This document shows positions 27,885-39,038 of a stretch of 64,000 bases of DNA, piece by piece; position 1 is the stretch's first letter, and every line of letters starts with the position of its first letter. The notes beneath the pieces are model-generated. The model ran no database searches, was not told the origin of the DNA, and worked only from the letters and a program-made list of their open reading frames with translations. Source of the stretch: Bacteroidota bacterium (GTDB lineage: Bacteria; Bacteroidota; Bacteroidia; AKYH767-A; 2013-40CM-41-45); contig JADKKE010000005.1 of NCBI GenBank assembly GCA_016720655.1, forward strand, positions 124,001 through 188,000, given 5' to 3'. The translations under genes and the position numbers were made by a program.

Positions 27885-28003
27885 TTGGTGGTTAGTGGTT
27901 GGTGGTTGGTGGTTAGTGGTTAGTGGTTAGTGGTTAGTGGTTAGTGGTTAGTGGTTAGTGGTTAGTGGTTAGTTTTTAGTGGTTAGTGGTTAGTGGTTAG
28001 TAC
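27885..28003. repeat. Heptanucleotide tandem repeat, about 17 units of TTAGTGG
   Basis: Starting at the first base after the pirin stop codon, the unit TTAGTGG repeats 17 times in a row; variants are TTGGTGG (units 1, 3 and 4), TTAGTTT (unit 13) and TTAGTAC (last). A 7-bp unit is out of frame and cannot code for a simple repeat. It resembles the heptamer STRR arrays described in some cyanobacteria. No gene or hairpin is seen within it. Confidence 0.95.
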
Positions 28004-28373
28004 AGTGTCTGTTGGAAATTACGAAAGAATTAAAACTTTCATGTACCTGATTTGGTTAGGCCATACTTTAATTGTTATTTTTTATTCTTGAACAGAAGTC
28101 TTGTTTTTTATTCCATTTCAATTTATTATCAGCCCACCATCTTGAATTTTGACTTATGATTTTTTCAAACATCAAGTGCTGACATAACGCTAAATAACCA
28201 GAAATTCAGCGAAATCCATAATCTCTCAACCCGTTGCGAAGCCTGTTCAGGACTGAATTTTTCCCGTTCCGCAGGGTTTACTTTCCTCAGGCAGGAGAAG
28301 GCAGTACTTTAGATTTCGAAAACAGATATGAGTACCATCAATTAAGAAATTCACTCTAATCCTTCTGTTCATC
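28004..28373. other. Non-coding gap without recognised features
   Basis: These 370 bp lie between the heptamer array and the cytochrome-like lipoprotein gene. I see no ORF of note, no strong hairpin and no clear promoter. Confidence 0.5.
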
Positions 28374-29135
28374 ATGACTATGAAATCATCTGCGCGCATA
28401 TTCCTTGGATTGTTACTGAGCCTCCTTTTTGTATTGGCATCGTGTAAACATGATCCGGATGTTATTCCTACTCCACCGGTAACTCCTATAGATAATGGGA
28501 ATGGAAACGGGAATGGAAATGGAAATGGAAATGGAAATGGAAATTCTGCTTCCTGCGATCCTGATACCGCTTACTTTCAGAATGATGTTTTGCCATTGTT
28601 CATTTCCAATTGTGCAATGAGCGGTTGCCATGATGCCGGAAGTCACAAGGAAGGAATCATCCTCGATTCTTATCAGAATATTATGGTTACCGGAAACATT
28701 CGTCCCTTCCGTCTTGATGGTAAAATCATGGAGGCAATCACTACTTCTGATCCGGATGACAGAATGCCTCCTGCTCCTTCTCCAACTATGACTTCAGCAC
28801 AAATAAATTTAATTCAGAACTGGATAAGTCAGGGAGCTTTGAATAATTTATGTACAGCCGGCAACTGCGACACCAGCAATGTTACTTATTCAGGGCTGAT
28901 TGTTCCCTTGATGCAAAATCAGTGTATCGGTTGTCACAATACCGGCAATCCAAGAGGAGGCGTGAATCTGGAAACCTATGCCGGAGTACAAAGTGTTGCT
29001 CTTGACGGACGATTGTTCGGTTCAGTAAATTGGGACACCGGGATTTCAGCAATGCCTAAGAACAGCAATAAAATGGCGGATTGTGAAATTGCACAAATCA
29101 GAATCTGGATTCAAAATGGTTCACAAAACAATTAA
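28374..29135 (+). CDS. Lipoprotein with two cytochrome-c-like heme domains
   Basis: The 253-aa product starts at 28374 (MTMKSSARIF) or 28380 (MKSSARIF). A lipoprotein signal ends at the lipobox VLASC (C24), so it should be membrane-anchored. An asparagine-glycine linker (about 41-57) follows. Two similar domains of about 95 residues come next. The first carries C80-AMSG-C85-H86, a CX4CH motif, with a possible Met ligand in DRMPPAP. The second carries a canonical C184-IG-C187-H188 motif, with a possible Met ligand in AMPKN. Such domains resemble the PSCyt1-like cytochromes found in Bacteroidota and Planctomycetes. A role in periplasmic electron transfer is inference. The gene stands alone, convergent with the SprB-repeat gene. 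Confidence 0.75.
   Translation: MTMKSSARIFLGLLLSLLFVLASCKHDPDVIPTPPVTPIDNGNGNGNGNGNGNGNGNSASCDPDTAYFQNDVLPLFISNCAMSGCHDAGSHKEGIILDSYQNIMVTGNIRPFRLDGKIMEAITTSDPDDRMPPAPSPTMTSAQINLIQNWISQGALNNLCTAGNCDTSNVTYSGLIVPLMQNQCIGCHNTGNPRGGVNLETYAGVQSVALDGRLFGSVNWDTGISAMPKNSNKMADCEIAQIRIWIQNGSQNN
28494..28544 (+). repeat. In-frame hexanucleotide repeat coding the Asn-Gly linker
   Basis: About eight units of AATGGA (variants AATGGG, AACGGG) encode 17 alternating N and G residues. Because the unit is 6 bp, slippage would lengthen or shorten the linker between lipid anchor and heme domains without breaking the frame. Confidence 0.9.
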
Positions 29136-29182
29136 TCAGGCATCGAAACAAGATGCAGGATAAACGAAAGTAAAATGGAAAA

Positions 29183-32100
29183 TTATCTGACCAGGGTCAC
29201 TCTGCCAAGGTACTGATAAGGATTGTCCTGCATGTCGTGAACCCGAATAATATACACATACACTTCTGCCTGTGCAGGTATCGGACTTCCGGCAGTATAT
29301 CCATCCCATCCTTTTTCCAGATTCTTCGTTGAGAAAATCTGTGCACCCCAACGATCGAAAATCAACATTTCAAAATCTTTTATTCCAATACCCATTGCAG
29401 TGAACTGGTCATTGACTCCGTCTTCATTTGGTGTAAATGCATCGGGTATAAAAATTGCAAATTCACCACGCACATGGACTTTTCTGTAGGTTGTATCAAT
29501 ACAACCGTGCAAGCTTGTTGCAATCAGTCGAACAGTATAATACCCGCTATCAGGAAAAGTATACGTCGGAAACTGCACAGTTGACGTTCCTGTTCCATCT
29601 CCAAAATCCCATTCCCAATGTACCGCTAGCTGACTCTGATCCAGGAAAGATATTTCCGGTTGATAAATGGATGCATTGTCAGGAGTTGAAGTGAATTGTG
29701 CTTCCGGCAATGGAAATACTTCCACCGCTGCCGGAACAGAAGCTTCTGTTCTGCAACCCATACCATTGGTAACAATATGTCTTACTGTATAGTGTCCCGG
29801 AGCTGTAAATAAGTGCACGGGGTTCCTGTTGATATCCGTTGTGCCATCCCCGAAATCCCACATGTAAGTAGTCCCCGGAGGTGTATTTCCCTGTTGACGA
29901 TAGTGAACCACCAATGGCGGACAACCGCTTGCAGGGTTTGGAATAAAATCAGCGGAAGGTCCACTTACAACTGTTACAGGTATGCTCACAACAACAGGAG
30001 GGGTCCCACAAGCATCCGAAATTGTCACGCTATATACTTGCGAAGTGAGTGGATTAACAATGATGCTTGCCGTTGTTGGTCCGGTACTCCATGAATAGGA
30101 ATACGGCCCTCCATTTCCTCCGGCCGGTATCACTTGTAATGTATCAGAACGACCAACACAAATTGAATCATCGCCTGCCGTTGCGGCCATTAATCCCGGA
30201 TATACATTTACAGCAATAGATTGAGGCGCTGCAGTACACCCTTGAGCATCTGTTACTGAAACCGTATAGACTTCTGTAGTGGTCGGAGTCACAACAATTG
30301 AAGCCGAAGTATTGCTATTGCTCCACTGATAGGAATACATACTCGTTCCACCGGAAGCATTTGCATTAAGGTTCATCTCTTGTCCGATACAAATCCAACC
30401 ACCTCCGCTTACATTCAACACAAGCGGACTTGGTTCCGTTAATTGTACTGAAGTACTCACCGTGCATCCATGTTGATCGGTGATTTGCACAGAATAATTT
30501 CCTGCTGACACCGGTCCGGTAGAAACAGAATCACTTCCATTTGTCCACTGATAATTGTACGGCGGTGTTCCTCCTGTTTGCAAAACATTTGCAAATGCAT
30601 CGGAAGCTCCATAACACCGAGCATCCTGTTGATTCGTGATTACCTGAATTGCCGGTGGCGCACCAATGGTTAATGTGGACGATTGCATACAACCGTGTAC
30701 ATCTGTAACCGACAATGAATATGTGCCGGCTGGTAAATCTCTGGCGATTTCCTGAGAACCACCGGAAGGTGACCATTGATAGTTATAAGGAGGTGATCCT
30801 CCTGAAATGTTTGCTATTGCTATCCCATCAGATGAACCAAAACAAAGTGCATCTGTCGTGGAAAATGCCAGTGCTAGTGCAGCAGGCTCTGACAAAGAAA
30901 CAGCTCCAAGGATTGTACACCCATGTTGATCAGTAATTGTGACGTTGTAATTTCCCGCACGTATGCCGGTCACGGAATTTACCGTGGCTCCATTGGACCA
31001 GGAATAAGTATATCCCGGACTCCCGCCGGTAATTTCAACCATCGCGGACCCATCACTTCCTCCAAAACAATTTACATCGGAGGTATGAATGTTTGTATTT
31101 AAGGGAGACGGCTCAGAAACCACTGCATTTTGTGTCAGCGTACATCCGTTTGAATCAGTCACGCGAACAGAATAGGAACCTGCGGAAAGTCCTGTTGCTG
31201 TTGAACTCGTTGCTCCCGTCGACCAGTCATATTGATAGGGTTGTGTTCCACCGCTGATTACAACACTTGCACTTCCATCCGCACTACCGGAACACAATGC
31301 ATCTGTAGCTTGTGGAGATGCCTGCAATGCCGCTGGTTCAGAAATTGTCACCGTCATGCCGGTCAAACAATTGTTAGCATCAGCAACAAGTACAGAATAT
31401 GATCCAGCTGACAAGTTTGATGCAAGGGAATCTGTTCCCCCGGAAGGATACCATTGATAAGAATAGGGAGCGGAACCCTGGAGAACAGCAATTGTCGCAT
31501 CTCCATTACTTCCACCAAAACAACTTACCGGATTTACATTCAAGAGTGAAAGCGTCGGTCCTCCGATATTGGAAATAAATGTATTCAGATTCACCTGACA
31601 GTTGTGAGCATCTGTCACGATCACGGAATAAGATCCGGCGGGAATTGATGTTACATGATCGGATGTCATTCCTCCGGGCGACCATTGATAAGTATACGGA
31701 AGCGTTCCACCATTTGTTGTTGCAGTTGCAGAACCATTCGACGAACCACATGTTGCCGGTGTTGAACTTACCTGAACCTGCAGTTGCGCAGGCTCGGTCA
31801 GTGTGACTTGTGATTGAGTTGTACAACCGTGTGCATCCGTGACCGCAACTGTATAGTTTCCTGAATTCAGATTTGATATTTGCATTGTACTGTCATAGCC
31901 CGGATTCCATAAGTATGAATAGGGCGATGTTCCTCCGCTTACTGAAACAGAAGCCGAACCATCTTGGGCAGCATAACAGGAAATAGAATTGAATGAAGAA
32001 ATTGCACTAACAAGAATTGATGGCTCTGTAACTGTCATCGTTAATGTTTGCACACATTGAAATGCATCGGTGATTGTTACCGAGTATTGACCGGCACTGA

Positions 32101-35100
32101 GATTTCCTGCAAATGGTGTGTTCCCTGTTCCGGTGGTCCAGGTATACACTATAGGTGCTGTACCTCCACTGACTGACACAGCCACTGAGCCGTCATTTCC
32201 ACCATTACACAAAACATTATTAATAGATGAAACTGCGGCAGTTAGTGATCCGGAATTTGTAACCGTCATCGAATTGACAACAGTACATCCGTGTGCATCT
32301 GTCGTTGTGTTGGTGTAATTTCCTGCAGGAAGTCCCTGCAGCGTGGAACTTGTTCCACCACCGGGACTCCATAGATAAGAGTACGGCGGTGTTCCTCCGG
32401 AAGGAGCGACATTGGCGGAACCATTCGGTAGTCCACATGTGCCGGCGGTGACATTGGGTGTTACTATCAGCGCACTTGGCTGAGATATTGTTACTCCGAG
32501 TAAATCCTCACAACCCATCGCGTCTGTCACGCGTACAGAATAATTCCCTGCAAGGAGACCGATAACTGAGGCAGTTGTACCATTTCCCGGTGACCATGAA
32601 TAACTATAGGGTGGCGTACCACCTTGCACAGTTACACCGGCATTGCCATCATTTCCACCTGCGCAGGACACATCATGTAATGCAACAAGCGAAGCCTGTA
32701 GAGCAGGAGGTTCTGAGATAGTTGTACTTGAACTAATGGTACATCCATGTTGATCAGTTACTGTGCAAAGGAAATTTCCTGCAGTCAATCCGCCAATTGA
32801 AGGACCAGAAGGAGCGCCGTTACTCCATGCATACGAATACGAAGGTGTACCGCCGCTGAGGCTTAATGAGATGCTACCTGAATTTCCTCCATAGCAGGAA
32901 ACATTACTCATCGTTGCCGACAATTGAAGTGGAGCAGGCTCTGAAATTGAAATGGATAATAGTGTCTGACAATTATTCGCATCTGTAAGTGTAACGGAAT
33001 AATTTCCCGCAATTAAACCGGATGCAGTAGCAGAACTTCCACCTGATGGCGACCATGAATATTGATAGGAAGGAGTACCTCCGGAAGGAATGATGGAAGC
33101 AGACCCATCTGCTCCTCCTGAACAATTTACATTTGTAATGGTACCCGGTTGCAACAACAATGCTGAAGGTTGAGACACTACAGATGTTGATGATTGAATG
33201 CAACCATTTGCATCTCTCACGGTTACTGTGTAATTCCCGGCAGGAATTCCCGAAAGTGAGGATGTTGTTGATCCGCCAACATTCCATGAATAACTATAGG
33301 GTGATACACCTCCTGAAGTCAAGGTAAACACAGAACCATCCGAAGCATTTGCACACAAAGCATCGGAAGGTGTTGCATTTACAATTAATGGCGGCGGTTC
33401 TGTTATAACGACGGTGAGACCGGAAATACAATTATTCCCATCTGTAACAATTACAGAATAATTTCCGGCAACCAGGTTGTTTGCTGTTGCCGCTGTTCCG
33501 CCGGAAGGTGACCATTGATAGGTGAATGGAGCGGTTCCACCGGAAACAGAAATACCGGCAGAACCACTTGCAACTCCGGAACAGAGAACAGGAACAATGG
33601 AAGTAACACTTGCAGTAGGGCCACCAATATTGGATACGGCTATCGCAACAACTTCGCTGCATCCATGGGCATCCGTTACAGTTACAGAATAATTCCCTGC
33701 AGGAACATTCGTCAGGGAAGCACTTGTATTTCCTCCGGTGGACCACTGATATGAATAAGGCGGCGTGCCACCGGATGGTACAACAGAAGCACTTCCATTC
33801 GAAGCACCGCATGTAGCAGACTGAGTTGATGATGAAACAACGAGTACCGGCGGCTCAGTGATCAACGCTGACAAACTTCCTGTGCAACCATTTGCATCAG
33901 TGATTGATACAGTATAAGATCCGGCAGCAAGATTGGTCACTTGCGAAGTGTTTCCTCCTGTTGGGGACCATTGATAAGAATATGGACTAGTTCCTCCTGT
34001 CGCTTCCACTTCGATTGAACCGACCATGTTTCCAAAACAGGAGTTCATCACAGTGCTTAATACAGACATGGCAAGAGGTGTCGGTTCATTGATCGATACT
34101 ATCGCTTGCTGTGAACAACTGTTTCCATCTGTAACGGTAACTGTATATGTATTTGCAACCAGGCCCGAAGCGATAGGGGCAATTCCTCCTCCTGGTGACC
34201 ATGAATACGCATAGGGACTTGTTCCACCGGAGGCCAATACCGTAGCCATTCCATTATTTCCACCGGAACAATTGACATTCACAGGAGATAGGATCGTGGT
34301 GCTGAGAAGAGGCGGTTCACTGATCAATGCCGGGGATGTAGATGTACAACCTCTTGCATCTGTGACCAAAACAGAATAGACTCCGGATGGCAAATTTCCT
34401 GACGAAGAGGAAGTGCTTCCACTACCGGTCCATAAATAAGTATAAGGCAAAGTCCCTCCACTTGCTCCGGCAATTGCAGATCCCGTAGAATCGCCATTGC
34501 ACAGTACAGGGGTGCTGGATGAAACAGAAGCCAACAATGCTGCCGGTTCCGAAATTACAATTGTGGCATTCTGTGTACAAGCATGTGCATCTGTAACGGT
34601 AACCATATATGTACCACCTTCCAGTCCGACCACTGTAGGAAGTGTTCCGACAGAAGGCAGCCAGGCATAATCATAAGGTGCTGTCCCTCCGTTAACACTG
34701 ACACTTGCAGCTCCATTGCTTCCACCATTGCAAGAAACAGGAACATTCGTGGAAACATTGACAACTAAAGCAGGTGGTTGACTCAGGTTGACAGATGCTG
34801 TTTCTGTACAACCATAAGCATCGGTAATTGTAACGCTGTAAGTGCCTGCAGTAAGATTCAACGGGTTGGATGAAGAACCGGCACCATTCGTCCAGGAATA
34901 GGAATAGGGTGATACTCCTCCACCAGCTGCAGAAAGTATGGACCCGTTATTACTTCCCTGGCAGGAAGGATGCGTTGGTGTAAGACTAATTTGAAGTGGA
35001 TTGGGTTCTGAAATATTTACGACAGTGGAAGACAAACAATTATTTGCATCCTCAACAACGACGGAATAGCTTCCTGCCTGCAAACCGGAAGCAAAAGTTC

Positions 35101-37335
35101 CTGTACAAACGGATGGATTCCACTGATACGAAAACGGTGGCTGTCCTCCTGTCACCTGAATAGTTGCATCGCCATCATTTCCTCCTTCACACAAAACATT
35201 GTGAGTTCCGGTAACAGAAACACTGGGCCCTCCAAGGTTTGAAATTGCTGCCACTGTTGATACCGTGCAGCCATGAGCATCGGTGATTACAACTGTATAT
35301 GCACCGGCTCCGACTCCACTCAATGTAATTCCTGTTGCTCCGCCCGGATTCCATTGATAGGAGTATGGCGATGTTCCTCCGGACGCGCTTATGCTGGCAG
35401 ATCCATTTGGGCTCCCACATGTCGCCGCCGTTGTAGAAGTAATTCCTGAAACACTTGTCGGCTCGGTAACAGCCACAGTTGTAATCGTAGTACACCCACG
35501 CGCATCTGTAGTCGTTACAGAATACGAGCCGGCTGAAAGACCTGATAAATTTGAACTTGTGGATCCGCCCAGGGACCAGTTGTATGCATAAGGTGTTGTT
35601 CCTCCCGATGAGGATACGGATACCGAACCTGTTGCATCACCGTTACACAACAAGGATGTACTTCCGGTAATACTTGATAATAAAATTGCAGGTTGTACAA
35701 TGTTCACTGTTGAAGTTCGGGTACAAGAATGTGCGTCGGTAACTGTCACTGTATACGTTCCGGCTGCAAGATTAGAAGCAGATGCTGCTGTGCCTCCTGA
35801 AGGAGACCATACATATGTATATGGAGGAGTTCCGCCACTTACTGAAATCGCAGCTGCACCATCATTGCCTCCTCGACAGGAAACACTTGAAGATCCCGCA
35901 GTAGACATTGAAATTGGCGTTGGTGTAGTGACAGAAGTTGTTGCAGTAATCGTACAACCATTTGCATCTGTAGCTGTGACTGTATAAGTACCCGCTCCGA
36001 GCCCGGAAATCGTTGAGCTTGTTCCTCCTCCCGGTGTCCACGAATAATTAAACGGAGCTGTTCCTGTCGGAATTACGGTTGCAGTTCCATTCAAAGGACT
36101 TGAACATGCAGATGGAGTCGAACTTGCAGTGGCAGCAATAGAAGGAACGATAATATCGTAGGAATAAGTTTGGAATCCGGCACTCGGACAGTTGTTATCC
36201 TGTACAGTTACGGTAAACGTATAGGGTTGTGGTCGGGCATCAGCGCTTGTTGGAGTCCAGGTAAATGTTCCAACCGGACGAGATACATTTGTTGTTGTAA
36301 ATGTTGCACCGGAAACAGCATTGTTCCAATTCATCACGACATTTTGAACTGCATTTCCATCTGCTGAATTCACAGTGAATGTGATGGGCTGGTTTGGACA
36401 CGCGATGATGCTAAAATTATTAGTTCCATTAATTCCTGTAGCTGTAGGAAGAATATTGGAACAAGGCTGAGTCCAGATTTGCATATCACGAATTACAGAA
36501 CCGACCAGTATACCATTTCTATATTCTCTTACGATAATTGCCATAACCCCTACTTCACTTTGGGTTGGAGTGATGAGGATATCACCGGAAGCGTCCAGGG
36601 TCATCGCCGGCGAGGAAGAAATGGGATTATTCACATTGTACCCGGCTGCAAAAACAACATTTGTATTCGCTGCGGACCGTGGTGTGATGAATGAATAGGT
36701 GATTGAGTCACCATCCGTTTCAAATGCTCCATGGTTATAGTGAAATGCCTGACCAATACACAAAAACGAAATCGGAATATTTGAAAAGATTGGAGAAGAA
36801 TTATTGGGAGCTGCTACATTGTTCAACGTTGCTTCAACATACATGGCGGGTACTCCGGAACAATTGTTTGGAGTATATGACAAAGTAGTGATCGCGCAAT
36901 TCCGGCAACAGATAACGTAGCCGAACCGCCAGTCGGTACATTGCGCCGGCAGCGTTACAGTTCCTGTATATTCATATTTCTGAATCCTGGACTGGTCCCA
37001 CCGGTGCATGTTGTGAGCCCTGCTGTACAAGGATGCGTAATCTCCTGACCCGTTCCAGGAATCTTATTCAAAGTTACACTCAGATTGTATCCACATGTAG
37101 CAGAAGAATACGATACCGAAACATTATTAGGAGCAGCAATACCCGAACAATCCCTGTATAAGGTAAGATCGAGTGTATAGGTATTTCCACTCACCCAGGT
37201 ATAGGTAATGTCGGCACCACTAATGTGTGTTGCAAAAGAAGTTACCGGTGCGGTAAAATAAATAAGCAGAAGAAGTAGGCATCGGTGCCTGATTCCCTGT
37301 TTGCAATAACAGAATACGGATGCAATTTTTTTCAT
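29183..37335 (-). CDS. Giant SprB-repeat adhesin with PKD and gliding-type C-terminal (T9SS type B) domain, one frameshift
   Basis: Read through, the gene codes for about 2717 aa. The 5' part (37335 to about 36985) has a signal peptide and a domain beginning THISGADITYTWVSG; the rest continues in another frame. The join lies at SPG/IQKYEYTGTVTLPAQC, near 36985, and one missing base in CCAGG(A)ATT explains it. After the N-terminal domain come about 25 SprB-type repeats of about 75 residues (pattern C.GG.DGSA..V.GGTPPYSY.WSPGG....L.AGSY.V.VTDA.GC), two Ig-like segments, two PKD domains (MWDFGDGTTD, WEWDFGDGTGTS) and a CHU_C/type B sorting domain (IFIPDAFTPNEDGVNDQF). SprB of Flavobacterium johnsoniae is the mobile gliding adhesin; this is a similar filamentous surface protein, but gliding is not shown. 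Confidence 0.88.
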
Positions 37336-37813
37336 GACAAAATAAATACATATTTATGCCTCCATCAGAAGACATAAATAAATTGCTTCAAAAAGTGATT
37401 GGCTCTAATATATGTTCAAAGAGAAGCGTGAAATGGCAAAATGTTGGAGTGCTTCTGACTTATACTCAGGAGCTTGGACTAAAAAAAAACGTATGAGTTA
37501 TGTAACATTTCAAACTATCGATTTTCAAATAATTTCCATGATTTAAGTCAGCAAAAAATTCAGAATGGGAATATTTGTTGAAAAAATGGAATTAATGAAA
37601 GTTGAATCCTTTGATTCAAAATGAAAAAATCTTTAAAATCACTTGCTTTCTTACAGATGTATAAAAAATATTTTTGCTTTGCTATTGTTATATAAAAACA
37701 ATACTCAGGAAATTATTCCGTTGATCCGGGAGTTTCATTATCGAATGCTTACAATGGTTTAGTCGAAATTTAATGCAGCTAAAAAGTAAACCTTCTTCTT
37801 TTCGCTCTGCTTT
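37336..37813. other. Non-coding gap without recognised features
   Basis: These 478 AT-rich bp lie upstream of the SprB-repeat gene and downstream of the MBL gene. They should contain the adhesin promoter, but I could not identify a TAnnTTTG box with a spaced partner on the minus strand. No ORF of note is visible. Confidence 0.5.
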
Positions 37814-38842
37814 CTATTTTTCATACTCCCACCACGCCGGGATTGCAGCAGATTCCTGATACCAAAGTGGCTGACCAATCATTGGGGTCACGGTTTTAAA
37901 TTTAGCTTGCTCCGCTGCGCGAACAAATCTTTTGATCGGCTCATTCCAGGGATGAACAGATAAAACAAATTTGCTCCAGTGAACAGGAAGAACTACCGAT
38001 GCATTCAAATCCTTTCCCGCCTGAACTGTTTCTTCAGGAATCATATGAATCAATGGCCAACCTTTTCCGTATTGTCCGGAATCAAGAATTGCAAGATCAA
38101 ATCCCGAATACTTTTCTCCGATCATTTTAAAATGTTTTCCGTAACCGGAATCACCGCCGAGATAAATTTTTTGATCATAAATCTCAAGAACAAAGGATGC
38201 CCACAAGGTTTTTGCACGCTTAAATAGCCTGCCGGAAAAATGTCTTGAAGGCGCAGCACTCAATTTAATTTCTGAATTAATATTTACAATTTCCCACCAG
38301 TCCAGCTCTGTAATTTTTTTGGATTCGATTCCCCAGTATTCAAGATGTGATCCAACACCCAATGCAGTAATGATCCGTTTTACTCCCGGCATTAATTTCA
38401 AAACAGTTTTGTAATCAAGATGATCGTAATGATCGTGTGTAATCAGCAACACATCAAGCTGCGGAAAATCTTCAACAGAATACACGTCGCTTCCTTTGAA
38501 TGCTTTCCCTATTCCGGAAAAAGGTGAGGCATTTCCGCTTAAAACCGGATCAACCAACATCCGAAATCCTTTGAAACTAAAATAGTAGGAAGAATGTCCC
38601 AACCACACGATGACCGGCTTGGCATCATCCAGTGTCATCAAATTTACTTTTGTTGTTGGCAATTCACCCTGTGGCTGAGCACTCGAAGGTTTAGAAAAAT
38701 ATTCTTTCAATATCTTCACAAAAGACACATCAGCCATCACGGCAGTTTGCTCAACATTTTGAAACTGACCATTCCTGTAATTCGGACTTTGTTCAATTCT
38801 TTGCAATCGGGAACCGCTGGGATTTTTACCGAATATTTTCAT
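37814..38842 (-). CDS. MBL-fold metal-dependent hydrolase, NAPE-PLD/UlaG-like
   Basis: This 342-aa protein has the metallo-beta-lactamase fold. The metal site THDHYDH is at 135-141 (H136, D138-type pattern HxHxDH), with further ligands in APSRHFSGR, the bridging Asp in YLGGDSGYGKHF and the last His in LPVHWSKF. The sequence around LGHSSYYFSFKGFRMLVDPV and the long N-terminus fit the NAPE-PLD-like branch, which hydrolyses phospholipid-type phosphodiesters in animals; bacterial members are mostly uncharacterised. There is no clear signal peptide, so it is cytoplasmic. It is separated from the next upstream gene by 138 bp carrying one arm of a heptamer inverted repeat. Confidence 0.85.
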   Translation of the reverse strand: MKIFGKNPSGSRLQRIEQSPNYRNGQFQNVEQTAVMADVSFVKILKEYFSKPSSAQPQGELPTTKVNLMTLDDAKPVIVWLGHSSYYFSFKGFRMLVDPVLSGNASPFSGIGKAFKGSDVYSVEDFPQLDVLLITHDHYDHLDYKTVLKLMPGVKRIITALGVGSHLEYWGIESKKITELDWWEIVNINSEIKLSAAPSRHFSGRLFKRAKTLWASFVLEIYDQKIYLGGDSGYGKHFKMIGEKYSGFDLAILDSGQYGKGWPLIHMIPEETVQAGKDLNASVVLPVHWSKFVLSVHPWNEPIKRFVRAAEQAKFKTVTPMIGQPLWYQESAAIPAWWEYEK

Positions 38843-38875
38843 GCGATATGAGAGGAATGTGGTTAATTGTTATTT

Positions 38876-39038
38876 GGGACGGGGGACGAGGGACGGGGGA
38901 CGGAGCCCCACTTCTATTGCTGACGAATGGTCATCGAATAAATTGTATTGAAATTCTGCGAAACAATAAAGGAATACACATCAATCACTCTCTCCCAACA
39001 GCTCTGGCTTCCGTCCCTCGTCCCTCGCCCCCAGTCCC
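38876..39038. repeat. Inverted pair of four-unit GGGACGR heptamer arrays
   Basis: Four units of GGGACGG/GGGACGA lie at 38876-38903 on the plus strand. Four related units (GGGACGG, GGGACGA, GGGGCGA, GGGACTG) lie at 39011-39038 on the minus strand, 107 bp away and facing the first set. The pairing extends a few bases further inward (GGACGGAGCC against GGCTTCCGTCC). The right arm is inside the 3' end of the SGNH-like gene and encodes its last residues. It could fold into a long hairpin that separates this gene from the MBL gene. Confidence 0.88.

Noticed and set aside
27885..28003. Telomere-like repeat or contig end
   Set aside because: The array is internal, flanked by ordinary bacterial genes, and the unit TTAGTGG is not a known telomere motif in bacteria.
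29183..36250. CRISPR-like direct repeats
   Set aside because: The regular repeats are about 225-bp protein-coding SprB repeats, not 25-40-bp identical repeats with unique spacers, and no cas genes are near.
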